Shown: one piece after another, positions 26,001 through 32,537 of the stretch
How positions within the stretch are numbered: position 1 is the stretch's first letter
How the letters are laid out: every line of letters begins with the position of its first letter
Assembly (NCBI RefSeq): GCF_024748695.1
Contig: NZ_CP087176.1
Span: 4,147,501-4,211,500, forward strand
DNA: 64,000 nt
Source of the DNA: Pseudomonas sp. B21-040
GTDB taxonomy: Bacteria; Pseudomonadota; Gammaproteobacteria; Pseudomonadales; Pseudomonadaceae
Reading direction: 5' to 3'
Notes under the pieces: generated by a model
Database searches by the model: none
What the model saw: only the letters and a program-made list of their open reading frames with translations
Told to the model about the DNA's origin: nothing
Translations under genes and position numbers: made by a program

Positions 26001-27967
26001 GCGCTGGAAATGATGTTGCTGGTGGGCGCGGTGGCTGCACTGTAGTCCAACCGCAGCGTGCCACCGTTGACGGTGGTCGCACCTGTATAGGTGTTGGTCC
26101 CGGTGAGGGTCTGCGTGCTGGCTCCGGTTTTGATGAGGCCACCGCTGCCGGTGATGTTGCCGGCGTAGGCGGTACTGATACCCGCAGCATCATTCAGGGT
26201 CAGCGTCCCCGATCCCAGGTCGACGGTGCCACCCGTACCGGCCAACGAGCGCACCGTGATGTCCAGATTGTTGAGGTCCAGCGTACCCCCGCTGTTCACG
26301 GCGACCCCACTGGTTGCTCCAAAAGCTGTGGTGCTGCCGGCACGGAGCGTGCCGCCATTGACCGTGGTGCTACCGGTGTAGGTATTGGCGCCACTGACCA
26401 GCCAGGTGGAGGCGCCGTTCTTGGCCAGGCCACCCGAACCTGAAATAACGCCCGAGAAGAGGTTGTCGGCACCACTGTAGCTGCCGCCAAGCGTGCCGGT
26501 GTTGGTGAGTGCCAGTGTGCCGCTGAGCGCAAGCGCGCCAGTGCCGTCGTTGTTGATCGCGCCGCCGTTTAGCCCCCATGTCCGATTGCTGCTGTCGCCA
26601 GCGCCGGTGTAGGTCACGGCGCCATTGGTGATGCCGATGCCATTCCCCACTGCGCCGGCACCAAAGGAACTGGCGGTGCCGATGTCCTTGAGCGAACCGG
26701 CCCGCACGGTCACGCCGTTGATGCCGGTGGCGGTCGTATACGTATTGATGTTGCCAAGCGTGATGGTTCTTCCGGCGCCACCGGTATAGGAGACCAACCC
26801 ATTGCCTGAAATGATGCCCAGCAATGACATGTCACCCGAACTGGCAAAGAAGTTGGTGCCATAGGTGCTGCCACCGGACACGACCATGTTGCCGGTCAGT
26901 GTCAACGTGCCCGTCCCTATGTTGCGGAAGGTGAGCGGCGCCACGGTGCCCGCGGCGTTTAACTGCCAGTTGCGGTTGGAACTGCTGCCGGCACCAAAAT
27001 AGCTCAGTGTTGAACCGACACCACCGCCGGACCCAAGCGTGATGGTGCCATTGGCCACCGTCGTTGGCGCCCCCAGGGAACTGGCCACACCCAGATCGGC
27101 GATGGAGTTGAACGAAAAGCTGCCGCCATTCCCGTTGCCGAAAATGGTCGCCCCGGTATAGTTGCTGGCGGCGTTGGTGAGGCTGACACCACTATTGAGC
27201 CTGAGGCCGCCAGCGCCGGTGAAGCGGGCCGAGCCCACGCCCGCGCCGCTCAACAAGACGCTGCCACCGGCGAGGGAGATGTTCCGGCTCGTTGCGAGGG
27301 CACCGGTGCTGCTCAAGCTAGTGCCGCTGGCCATGGTGACACCGTTGCCCGCCGCGCCCAACGCGGAATCGCCGTTGAGGGCCAGGCCGCCGGTATTGAC
27401 CACGACACCACCACTGAAGGTGTTGGCGCCGTTGAGGCTGAGGGTACCGGCCCCCGCCTTGGTCAGACCCGCGCCGCCAGCCAGAATCGAGTTGATGGTG
27501 GCGGCGCCGGTAACGTTGATGGTGGGCGTGATCCCCGCCAGGGTCAGGGTGCTGCCACTGAGCGTGTAACCGGTGCTCTGAAAGGTAAGGTTGTGCGCGG
27601 TGATCGGCGTGCCCAGGGTCACGGTGCCGGCGGTGCCGCCGAAGAAGGCGTCGTCCAGCGCGGCGTTGTTCCAGGCGCTGTAGGGGCCACTGACGCCGTC
27701 GCTGTTGGGGCTCCAGAAAGCCGCGGAGAGATTCCAGGTGCCGGCCCCCCCCGAGCCCAGTGCCGTGCCGTTGGTATCCCAATACCGATCGGCTGCCTGC
27801 AGTATCGGGCTGAACGCCATGCCCGCCGACAGCAACAAGGTCAGCGTCCGGAGTCTGCGACCCCGCCGCCCACCGCTGCGACCTTTTCCATGGGATTTCG
27901 CATACTCGCTGACGGCTACGAAAGTACATGCATGTGCACTCCAGACAAGGCGAAATACATGATTCAT
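14036..27967 (-). CDS. Giant type V autotransporter adhesin-like protein (4643 residues)
   Basis: Start ATG at 27967 with GGGAAAG before it. Residues 1-60 are an extended type V signal peptide (MNHVFRLVWSAHACTFVAVS, then a basic stretch and a hydrophobic core). Residues about 100-1755 are autotransporter-associated beta-strand repeats of the type NTYTGATTVNGGTL. Residues about 1760-4080 are a second Gly/Asp-rich repeat type (LDVAGTLDTGGG, ALGDGDDT, LNDGAVLNNVIDGG). Residues about 4340-4643 are the outer-membrane beta-barrel, ending in VRWTW with the expected terminal aromatic residue. The passenger is predicted to be a very long surface beta-helix, probably for adhesion or biofilm. The frame is intact over 13.9 kb. 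The c-di-GMP protein at 28250-30934 lies upstream on the same strand. Confidence 0.93.
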   Translation of the reverse strand: MNHVFRLVWSAHACTFVAVSEYAKSHGKGRSGGRRGRRLRTLTLLLSAGMAFSPILQAADRYWDTNGTALGSGGAGTWNLSAAFWSPNSDGVSGPYSAWNNAALDDAFFGGTAGTVTLGTPITAHNLTFQSTGYTLSGSTLTLAGITPTINVTGAATINSILAGGAGLTKAGAGTLSLNGANTFSGGVVVNTGGLALNGDSALGAAGNGVTMASGTSLSSTGALATSRNISLAGGSVLLSGAGVGSARFTGAGGLRLNSGVSLTNAASNYTGATIFGNGNGGSFSFNSIADLGVASSLGAPTTVANGTITLGSGGGVGSTLSYFGAGSSSNRNWQLNAAGTVAPLTFRNIGTGTLTLTGNMVVSGGSTYGTNFFASSGDMSLLGIISGNGLVSYTGGAGRTITLGNINTYTTATGINGVTVRAGSLKDIGTASSFGAGAVGNGIGITNGAVTYTGAGDSSNRTWGLNGGAINNDGTGALALSGTLALTNTGTLGGSYSGADNLFSGVISGSGGLAKNGASTWLVSGANTYTGSTTVNGGTLRAGSTTAFGATSGVAVNSGGTLDLNNLDITVRSLAGTGGTVDLGSGTLTLNDAAGISTAYAGNITGSGGLIKTGASTQTLTGTNTYTGATTVNGGTLRLDYSAATAPTSNIISSASTLNMGGGVLNAIGAAGEANTQTFNGLLVTAGNNTIGATSGTGGSMALNLGAITRTNGLVNFNLPGSGNITTTNTTLGGWATVNGTNYAKVVGGNILAFTTTDYVNKDNASTWLNNEILSDAGGTANSPFFGTVSGSKQIGGLQYTAAANSTVTVGAGNTLGVDGTIIVAPSVGANNQTITGGSLTGTSGGGVLGIQQNGTGNFTIASQIVDNGGAIGLTKAGTGLVTLTNANNTYTGATSVSQGILSVGNITNGGTASGIGSSSAASSNLLLEGSTLRYTGATTTSDRGFTIAKSGSILGSTVDVTSAASNLTFNGPVTSADGATFTKTGAGTLTLGNAGNDYTGITTVSGGTLAVNTLANGGLVSGIGASGNASGNLILNGGTLDYLGGTSSTDRGFTVGTPGAGGSVGAIGVSNAATTLTVSGTAVGDDGFRKDGAGTLVLSGTNTYSGGTSVTAGTLRAGSTQAFGSTSNNLSVVSGATADLNGFNTSIGALQGAGNVTLGSATLTALAGGSFSGVISGSGGYTQGAGTQVMSGCNNTYTGATAINNNGQVTVDCLANGGQASGIGASTSAASNLLFNSGFLNYTGGNVNIDHGLTIQSGFGVLNVTNAATTLGISGAVGGAGTLYKRGPGTVVLSGNNTYTGGTVVDQAGILRAGSATAFGNGYLNMGNVAGATLDANGFNPSFTWLQGGGTTGGNVNLGGQTLTISSGNNTAGVAYAGNINGTGNLVKNGVQVQRMSGCNNSYTGTTTINGGTLAVDCLADGGSNSGTGASSAAASNLVVNGGATLSYVGTGQSSDRLFTLGAGGGSLDSSGTGALNLTNVGAIALTGTGVARTLTLNGTNTGNNTLSAQLDNNGAGVSSLTKTGAGTWILTNNTSNYTGVTTINGGVLGVSKLSNGGTASGIGAASSAASNLVIGNGSTLRYTGAGDSSNRLFTLAGGVSFIESSGTGAINLTNTGTIGLSNPNVARTVALGGTNTGNNTVAGVIGNSGTGITTLAKNGSGTWVLTGNNTYTGNTVINDGNLTIGDGNTSGNLGTGNVIVDATTSTLSMNRSDTVIFNATMSGPGTFAQVGIGTTTLTADNSIGATTVSAGTLDVNGVLNTGAIAMTGTSTLNVDGTVQAAGATTAAITGDAGASTINVNSGATLRANGDLGDGSDALNVTGTLDTGAAVLNLGAGNDTLTINDGVINGAGVDAGAGTADSLVINNALAKTFGGFSGFEQLTKQNTGTLTLTGIQSYSAGTAINGGTLDVSGTLDTSTVSMTDATTLNVDGTVQGMGGTPTTLTGSAGANTLNINSGATLQANGSLGDGTDNVSLAGTLNTGGAALDLGAGDETVTLHDGAVISGVGINAGTGNDQLVLDNALALTFNGGATAGFESLLKQNSGVATLTGSQSFSVGTTLNGGTLDVAGALETPSVNLADNVTLNVDGSLQGAGGAAATITGSAGANTLTVGAGGHLVASGDLGGGDDVLDVAGTLDTGGGTFALGDGDDTLSIHDGTHIIGAVTAGAGTDTFATDISTSADVGAVQGFETLTKTGVGSLNFNGPTGSDFTTVNVLAGILNINAAASFTGVTDATVASGAALNVNGILGFTTGSDSLTVAGNVAGTGTIDMLDGDDQLTLQDGADLSGLTTAIDGGLGIDTLTADIATTAVLGGAVNFETLIKSNVGTLNINGPSTSQFDTVLVQGGTLHIAAGTIVDPQTTVVSSGATMTVDGTYQGTTGNDTFTVSGTVNGTGTINLLGGDDILTLNDGADLSGLANPLDGGAHGAGDTVVLNNAGAFALNGGNIVNFEFLQKDNTGTATLTGTQSFSGGTAINGGTLDVDGAMTTPTVTLADNTTLNVNGSLQGAGGTASTITGSAGINTVTVNGTLVATGDLGASDDVLDVVGTLDTQGGTFALGDGDDTFTVHDGSNVIGTIDGGAGVDTRVYDINLTANLGQLVNFEGVTKSGSGTLNLNGPGATDLQEVSVLGGTLNIGPAGSVVATPGSTLTTLVGSGATLNVDGSYGCGDGNDAMTVSGTVSGSGTIDLCDGDDTLTLNDGAVLSSVVSGGNSVAVGDTVVLNNANAFTFDAGNTTNFELLQKENTGVATLIGTQGFNSVNVLAGTLDVDGTLETSNLVLFGGTTLNVNGVVRGFNGAEAVVVGDDDVNTVKVGAGGLLFATGDLAGGNDVLDVFGELNTNGSSFSGVFSLGDGDDLFTLHDGGVVNGVVYGGDGTDTAIADINLTADLGALAQFEVLTKTGVGTLNINGDTVGVLFPSTIQNVNVLEGTLNIGPDGIVAGPADGSPFNTLVASGATLNVDGSYGCGTGNDTMTVGGTVTGSGTIDLCDGDDTLILKDGANLSGLVNALSGGNGTDTVLADIAGSAILGGVVNFETLTKTNIGTLNVDGPASSSFTTVNVLGGTLDIGAAGAINGVVSTTVASGSTLNVDGVYTGSAGNDSFDVSGTVSGSGTIDLAAGDDTLTLNDGAVLNNVIDGGAHGTGDTVVLNNANALSFNAGNTINFEFLQKDNTGTATLTGTQSFSSGTTLNGGTLDVDGALSTPTVALADNTTLNVDGSLQATGGTAATITGSVGINTVTVGAGGTLLANGDLGAGNDVLDVAGTLDTGGGIFALGDGDDTFTVHDGTHIIGTIDGGAGLDTRVYNINLTADLGSLVNFEGVTKTGVGTLNINGPAATDLQQVNVLGGTLNIGPGATVSAQDTTVGNGARLNVDGSFTGTSGNDTMTVAGTLTGTGAVDLLDGDDTFIVQDGADLSGLANAVDGGAGTDTLLADIAGNATLGGAINFETLTKTNTGTLHVDGPASSSFTAVNVAGGTLDIGAGGAINGVVTTTVASGTTLNVDGGYTGSAGNDSFDVSGTVSGSGAIDLAAGDDTLTLNDGAVLNNVIDGGANGAGDTVVLNNAAAMTFDSSHTINFEFLTKNNVGAATLVGTSTFSGGTTLNAGTLDVDGTLNTPTVALGDNTTLNVDGRLQAVGGTAATITGNVGTNTVSIGAGGTLLASGDLGAGNDVLDVAGTLDTGGGIFALGDGDDSFVVHDATVVLGTIDGGSGLDTRVYDINLTADLGELVNFEGVTKTGTGVLNINGPGATDLQEVSVLGGTLNVGPNASVVATAGSTLATVVGSGATLNVNGSFGCGAGNDTMSVSGTVSGSGTIDLCGGDDTLTLNDGAVLNTVIDGGVNGAGDTVVLNNAAAMTFDGLHTTNFEFLTKDNVGVATLVGASTFSGGTALNAGTLDVAGTLNTPTVALGDNTTLNVDGRLQAVGGTAATITGTAGTNTVSIGAGGTLLASGDLGAGNDVLDVAGTLDTGGGIFALGDGDDTLIIHDGTHILGTVAAGAGNDVFNADIAVSADLGAVQGFETLSKSNVGVLNINGPLGSEFTTVNVLAGTLNVGANGSVTAQNTTVAAGATLDVQGRYTGTAADDSFTSKGTVRGALDFGAGNDSASFIGGDLSGLRSLGGGEGDDHLSFSGLDLSTGAPALNNWEQVELHDGSVFALASPLDLNAGLLTIDSTSRLLARSGASVGGSVHNDGLIDVGSHRLAISGDYGGNGALDVQVAASAGTSGGLDIGGDVVGTTRVNFANDGTEAKPGTTIRVISSPNDNPSTAGGFVSDKTVRLNGSVLAWNFAQGKNDSDWYLSSADKLLLPEIPGYTVVPDIGYSMTLDNNRLLFDRMAGGRGDNPYCNRSEEERTRIGLEWFGTCEGLWLAAIGSHLSMESNPGFEFDGNSTGLYAGYDHLFVDEQAYRMRGGLFIGQQRGNYSTTGEGSTGQVSVGRSNVDMDALAFGAYGSLDWQSGTYADLSLTALLPDAHVRSADGFSEQVHGDILSLSGQVGHRYPLSNGWVVEPQFQASAIHMRWDDKTDSSGKQLNIKDDVLGLVRTAVRLEKTLKTDGGANLKPWLAVGLQDTLGENSTNLQVTLPGGTRQDFSGHDLGLNATLDVGLEAQVTQDLKVFGTASVIGANLGGSDVSQQQVSLGVRWTW
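16023..16505 (-). repeat. Near-identical internal repeat, copy 1
   Basis: About 480 bp nearly identical to 16889-17370, with only scattered differences in the first 250 bp. It encodes the DGDDT ... LDTGGG ... LASGDLGAGNDVLDVAG ... VDGRLQAVGGTAATITG modules. Confidence 0.8.
16889..17370 (-). repeat. Near-identical internal repeat, copy 2
   Basis: Second copy of the unit at 16023-16505, offset by 866 bp. The first part is almost unchanged, including silent positions, indicating a recent duplication or gene conversion. Confidence 0.8.
18128..18608 (-). repeat. Internal repeat, copy 3 (more diverged)
   Basis: Same module order as the copies at 16023 and 16889 with more base changes. Further, older copies begin near 20270 and 21510. 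Confidence 0.7.
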
Positions 27968-28189
27968 GGTCTTTCCCTTTTTTTCTTATTGGGTTGTGCC
28001 CTGTCGAGTTGCCCGCTCAACACGTACGTGCTGACAACCACACGCACCCAGTGCACGCCGATACGTCAAATCCAGGCAGATATATCACTAAGAAAATTCT
28101 GAAAATGTGCGAATAGCCCGTGTCGCCCACCCATTTTCCCAGCCCTTGCAATGCGCAATTCCCATCACGATTACATCGGTTCGGTGATG

Positions 28190-28219
28190 CCCGGCAAAGT
28201 CGGCCAGCGCTTTGCCGGG
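28190..28219. terminator. Hairpin downstream of the PAS-GGDEF-EAL gene
   Basis: Perfect 10-bp stem CCCGGCAAAG / CTTTGCCGGG with a 10-base loop, 31 bp past the minus-strand stop of the EAL gene and about 220 bp before the autotransporter start. It has no T-run, so it may be a weak terminator or a processing structure. Confidence 0.45.
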
Positions 28220-28249
28220 TCAAAACCCGCTACAAGACTATGGGGGGTC

Positions 28250-30934
28250 TCACTTACGCCGATACCCCGAGCGATCTGTAAGGACGAGGCCCATTGCGCC
28301 TTCGATGTAATCCTCTAATGCATCTATTGCCATGGGGCGACCAAATAAATACCCCTGATAGTTACGGCAACCCAAAGCCGCCAACATGTCACGCTGCGCT
28401 TGCGTTTCAACACCCTCGGCAATGACCGACAAACTCATGCTGCTGGCCAGCGCGACCACCGTCTTGGCGATTGCAGCATCGTTTGGGTCCACCAGGATAT
28501 CGCGTACAAATCCCTGATCGATCTTGAGCTGGTCCAGCGGCAGGCGCTTGAGATACGACAGGGAGGAATAACCGGTGCCAAAGTCGTCCAGCGAAAAGCC
28601 AACGCCGATGGACTTCAACGCAATCATCTTGGCAATCACATCCTCGACGTTGGAGACCAGCATGCTTTCAGTAATTTCCAGCTTGAGACGATGAGGATTG
28701 GCACCGTAGCGCTTGAGTACAGTCCGGATTTGTTCGACAAAGTCGTCCTGATTAAACTGGCGAGTACTGACATTGACGGCGATGATCAGGTGCGAGAACC
28801 CGGGTCTGCCTGCCCATACCGCCAACTGCTGACAGGCCATTTCCAACACCTGCCGGCCTAGCGCAATGATCAAGCCGCTCGCCTCTGCCAGTGGAATGAA
28901 ATCTGCCGGAAAAATCATACCGCCGAGCGGGTCTTCCCAGCGCACTAACGCTTCCACCCCTGTAATGCGACCTTCGTCCGTGACCTGCGGCTGATAGTGC
29001 AGCAGGATCTGGTGTTGCTTGATAGCCTCGCGCAGGCCATCTTCAAGGGTGATTCGAGCGCTGACGGCCGCCTGCATTTGGGGGTCGAAAAAGCGCAAGA
29101 CGTTGCGCCCGCAGGCTTTGGCCTGGTACATGGCCAACTCGGCGCGTTTCAACGGCTCGCTGGCATCTTCATGCTGCTCGCCGAACAGAGTAATGCCGAT
29201 ACTGCAGGTTCGATGCAGTGTGGATGCAAGCAGTTCAAAAGGCTGTCCGATCTCCCGCAGCGTTTTTTCGCCCATGTTTTCAGCATGGCTCGCCGCTTCC
29301 TGCGGATAAGTGCTCTGGCTCTCCAGAATTATCGCGAACTTGTCGCCACCAAGGCGGGCGACGGTGTCACCCTCGCGCACACAACGCCTCAGTCGTTGGG
29401 CGATTTCATTTAGAAAAAAGTCTCCCTGGCCATGGCCCAGGGTTTCGTTGATGGACTTGAAGTCATCAAGATCGACAAACATCAATGCCCCCATCCATTG
29501 ATGGCGAGCACTGGAAATCAAAGCCTGTTCCAGCCGATCCATAAAGAGGCGCCGATTTGGCAACCCCGTGAGCTGGTCAGAGAACGACAGTCGCTGGATT
29601 TGCTGCTCGGCAGCCTTTCGGTCGCTGATGTCGCGGATAGTCGCCTGAATGCACAGGGTGTCATTCAGGGTCATCACGTGCGCCGAAATCAGACCGGGCC
29701 ACTTCCGGCCATCCTTGCTGACAAATTCAGCCTCACGATCAATGAAATATCCGTTTTGCTGCAAGAGACGAACTGCGGCATGACGATCTTCCGGATAGCG
29801 CCAGATATCGATATCAAAAACCGTTTTGCCAACAGTGTCTTCCCGTGTCCAGCCAAATACAGGCGTAAATCCGTCATTGACCTCAATCAGTCGCCCATCC
29901 TCAAGGCGGGTGATGACTTGACTGTCCGGGCTGGTGCGGAACACGGTCCGAAAGACCTCCATTTTTTTCGCCTTGCGCGATTCAGTTTCACGCCTATAGC
30001 TGGTACGTGTGAAAACAAGAATTGCCAACGTGAAAACTGTCGCCAGTAACAGCGTGATGACCACTTCCTTTCGCCAGGAAACAAGAAAGTCGTCGGTGCT
30101 CTGCGCGACGAAAATATAGAGAGGGTAATTCGCAATTTTTCGATAGCTGTAGAGTCGCTTGATGCCGTCTACTGGAGCAACTGCTGTGTAGTTCCCGGCC
30201 TCCGGGGACAATCGAATCGCGGCGGCAGCCTCGGCTGAAACCAGCCTGGCGCCCACCTGCCCGCTTTCATTCGCTACTTTCGGATACCGGACGATGAGCG
30301 CCATGTCCTCATCACGAATAGAGATGACGCCTTGTTTGCCAACATCAATAGTGGAAAACATGTCGGTGAAATACTCCATCATGCGCAACGAGCCCAGCGC
30401 CACACCTGCAAAGGAGCCATCAGCGTGGTTGATGCGTCTGGACAGGAGAACCGACCAGGCTTTTGTGCTGCGTCCTATCACGGGCTTGGATACGACCATT
30501 CCGAGATGCGAATTCTCACGCAGGCGTTGGAAATACTCTCGGTCGGTTATATTCGTTACCTTGCCGGCGGTCATTATTGTCCCCCAAGGGACATCACCTT
30601 TCTCATCCGCCACCCACAGCCCTTCGCAATCGCGAATATGTGCCTGCTGCTGTGTCAGATACTCGTTGAGCAACGCCCCATCAATGCCTCCGGCAGCCAT
30701 TTGCCGCTCGATTTCGCTGGTGACAGCAAACAGGGCGACATCAACTTTATCAAGGATGCCAGAGACGTTTATTGCCAAGGATCGCGCCAGGTTCTCCGTT
30801 GTGATGATCGCTTGAAGTTCATGCTGTTGCTTGCTCTGGTAGAGCGCCAGGCCCGCCAGCGCGTAGACACACAAAATGATGGAAACAATACCTGCCGTAA
30901 GACGGATCGCTAAGGAATGTGAACGCCGCTGCAT
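28250..30934 (-). CDS. Membrane-bound Cache-PAS-GGDEF-EAL c-di-GMP protein, probable phosphodiesterase
   Basis: 894 residues. Order: transmembrane helix about 12-33, periplasmic Cache-like sensor about 45-285, second helix about 288-308, PAS about 325-445, GGDEF about 450-620, EAL about 630-880. The EAL domain keeps its signatures: EALVRW (about 660), NVSTRQFNQ, LEITESML, DDFGTGYSSL, IDQGFV and AEGVET, so c-di-GMP hydrolysis is expected. The GGDEF motif reads LGGDKFAI with lysine near residue 532 in place of the catalytic-site glutamate, so cyclase activity is doubtful and the domain may only bind nucleotide. It lies directly upstream of the giant adhesin, whose display c-di-GMP could control. 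That link is inference. Confidence 0.92.
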   Translation of the reverse strand: MQRRSHSLAIRLTAGIVSIILCVYALAGLALYQSKQQHELQAIITTENLARSLAINVSGILDKVDVALFAVTSEIERQMAAGGIDGALLNEYLTQQQAHIRDCEGLWVADEKGDVPWGTIMTAGKVTNITDREYFQRLRENSHLGMVVSKPVIGRSTKAWSVLLSRRINHADGSFAGVALGSLRMMEYFTDMFSTIDVGKQGVISIRDEDMALIVRYPKVANESGQVGARLVSAEAAAAIRLSPEAGNYTAVAPVDGIKRLYSYRKIANYPLYIFVAQSTDDFLVSWRKEVVITLLLATVFTLAILVFTRTSYRRETESRKAKKMEVFRTVFRTSPDSQVITRLEDGRLIEVNDGFTPVFGWTREDTVGKTVFDIDIWRYPEDRHAAVRLLQQNGYFIDREAEFVSKDGRKWPGLISAHVMTLNDTLCIQATIRDISDRKAAEQQIQRLSFSDQLTGLPNRRLFMDRLEQALISSARHQWMGALMFVDLDDFKSINETLGHGQGDFFLNEIAQRLRRCVREGDTVARLGGDKFAIILESQSTYPQEAASHAENMGEKTLREIGQPFELLASTLHRTCSIGITLFGEQHEDASEPLKRAELAMYQAKACGRNVLRFFDPQMQAAVSARITLEDGLREAIKQHQILLHYQPQVTDEGRITGVEALVRWEDPLGGMIFPADFIPLAEASGLIIALGRQVLEMACQQLAVWAGRPGFSHLIIAVNVSTRQFNQDDFVEQIRTVLKRYGANPHRLKLEITESMLVSNVEDVIAKMIALKSIGVGFSLDDFGTGYSSLSYLKRLPLDQLKIDQGFVRDILVDPNDAAIAKTVVALASSMSLSVIAEGVETQAQRDMLAALGCRNYQGYLFGRPMAIDALEDYIEGAMGLVLTDRSGYRRK

Positions 30935-31623
30935 GAGAAAGCCTCGACAAATCCAATTGGGGGCTTGCAGTTCAATACTTAGATTAGTCGGTCAGAAAAT
31001 ATTGGCGTCAACAATTTGAATTACACGATCAAATTTTGCATAGCAACGCGCAAAATCGATGTTTTCCATGCTACGCACGGGGTGGGGAAGGTGACTTGAT
31101 GGTGGTCGATGGGGTTAGTAAACTCAAATGCCTTGCTTCGACCAAACCTTAGCAGAGGGCATGACCTGCAGAAAGCGGTTGGCGGCACCAAGGATGTGGC
31201 TATCCTGTCAGCGTCCAACCGTATGTCGCTGATGCCGTTCGTGCAGATCTCGACACGCATCGGCGGCGCCTCAACGGTGATCCTGGCTACTATTCTCTTG
31301 CGTATTTTTGCTTGATAGCGAGTGCATGACACTCATTCATCAACCCCTCAGTTAACGCAATGGTGTTCACTTTCCAGTGAACACCATTTTTACTCCGAAA
31401 GAATGGCATCGAAGAATTCGTCTCGGCGGTACACTCTGTTGCATAAAAAAGCATTCGACGCGATTGAAAACCCCGAGCCAATTGGATCGTTCTCGACCGG
31501 TCATGGCCAGGCCGCGTGATGGTCAAACCCGATGCAAATGATTGGTCAGGTCGAATGCAAATGGGTGGGCAAGTCTGCGCAATTACTCACCTGCTACGCT
31601 GTCCTCTCCACGGAGGAATCGCG
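30935..31623. other. Stretch without a convincing gene
   Basis: About 690 bp. Open frames at 31021-31332 (minus), 31109-31315 (plus) and 31290-31526 (minus) show no family resemblance, and two of them overlap in opposite directions. The one clear signal is a strong hairpin-plus-T terminator at 31359-31391 facing plus, which has no recognised gene upstream. Confidence 0.5.
31359..31391 (+). terminator. Rho-independent terminator with no obvious upstream gene
   Basis: Perfect 13-bp stem AATGGTGTTCACT / AGTGAACACCATT with a 4-base loop, followed by TTT. It follows the stop of a 68-codon plus-strand frame (31109-31315) by 43 bp. Confidence 0.75.
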
Positions 31624-31788
31624 ATGCCAAACTCAGACCTGCTCCCTTCTCTGCTCTTCAAGATCAATCAGAACCAATTAACCCTCGAAGCCGCGATCAC
31701 GGAATTGTCGCTCTGGGTCGAACAACGCGGATCAGCAGAGGTTGGTGGTAACGTTCGTGGTGCTTTGGACACAATCGGCAAGAACTAG
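31624..31788 (+). CDS. Small conserved Pseudomonas-type protein, probably shortened by an amber codon
   Basis: 54 residues from ATG at 31624, preceded by GGAGG with a 7-base gap. The sequence MPNSDLLPSLLFKINQNQLT, then ELSLWVEQRGS and VRGALDTI, resembles a small hypothetical protein common in Pseudomonas. The frame stops at TAG (31786-31788) but stays open for 14 more codons (DFINLTLAMLMALE) to TGA at 31831-31833. From memory, relatives continue with similar residues, so I infer a recent nonsense mutation. Function unknown; no membrane segment or signal peptide is visible. Confidence 0.65.
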   Translation: MPNSDLLPSLLFKINQNQLTLEAAITELSLWVEQRGSAEVGGNVRGALDTIGKN

Positions 31789-31867
31789 GATTTCATCAAC
31801 CTAACGCTCGCCATGCTGATGGCCCTCGAGTGATCGGGTACCCATCTTGCTTGGTCAAAAAACCAAC

Positions 31868-32101
31868 TCACAGCACCAGTAGCGCCTCGTGGATCTCAAT
31901 GGCCGGAATAGCTTCTTCCTTGCGCTTGCTGGCGAGCCAGATCCTTGTTTTGCTCACATCGAAAATTTGCCCCTGCTCCATCAGCGTCAACACGAGTGCA
32001 TCTGCAACTCGATAGCGACCACAGACCGGACAATCTCTCTCTTCCCATGGGCCGTGACACTGAATGCGTTCAGCGACACCTGCACAAATAAGACAGCTCA
32101 T
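31868..32101 (-). CDS. Small cysteine-rich hypothetical protein
   Basis: 77 residues starting MSCLICAG, with a second cysteine pair in RDCPVCGRY. Two CxxC pairs about 20 residues apart suggest a small zinc-binding knuckle. A modest GGTGA precedes the ATG. The C-terminal half is predicted helical and acidic (EEAIPAIEIHEALLVL). No function can be assigned. It converges with the small gene at 31624. Confidence 0.55.
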   Translation of the reverse strand: MSCLICAGVAERIQCHGPWEERDCPVCGRYRVADALVLTLMEQGQIFDVSKTRIWLASKRKEEAIPAIEIHEALLVL

Positions 32102-32180
32102 GGGATCACCATTATTTTTTATTAGTTTGTAGCTGATCCGTCTTTTTTCAGCCGCTTTAATCTAATAACTCACAGCGTGT

Positions 32181-32363
32181 TCAATTACCAGCCCCCCAGT
32201 CATAAGTCGGGAGATCACTGACTTGTTCCATTGAGACGTATCTCAGCAGGGTACCGAGTCCATGGATATCTGGCTCAAGAGCGGGATCTGTCCTTACGAA
32301 GGAATCGCCGATGCCAAGGGCTAAATCCGCTCCTACCACTGTGCTGATTACGCATTCGCCCAT
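32181..32363 (-). CDS. 60-residue hypothetical protein with strong ribosome site
   Basis: ATG at 32363 preceded by AGGAGG with 4 bases of spacing. The protein begins MGECVISTVVGADLALGIGD and ends SDLPTYDWGAGN. It has one cysteine, no clear signal peptide and no membrane segment. I do not recognise the family. The strong translation signal supports a real gene. The Asp/Tyr/Trp-rich C-terminus might suggest a modified peptide, but no modifying enzyme is adjacent. Confidence 0.5.
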   Translation of the reverse strand: MGECVISTVVGADLALGIGDSFVRTDPALEPDIHGLGTLLRYVSMEQVSDLPTYDWGAGN

Positions 32364-32537
32364 ATTACCTCCTAATTCAGCGACTCTAAATTCAATAACC
32401 TTCTGAACTGTGACGAGAATTCACACATGCTGTGAAGTTTGGAGCCTTTCTCCACCCTGTTTTACTGCCTTACTCTTTGGTTCAAGCCCAAGCGATACCA
32501 CCAGGGCCCCACTAACCTAGCCGTGGAAACCATAAAA

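Noticed and set aside
31021..31332. 103-codon minus frame
   Set aside because: No recognisable family, no ribosome site of note, and it overlaps an opposing frame that ends at a terminator.
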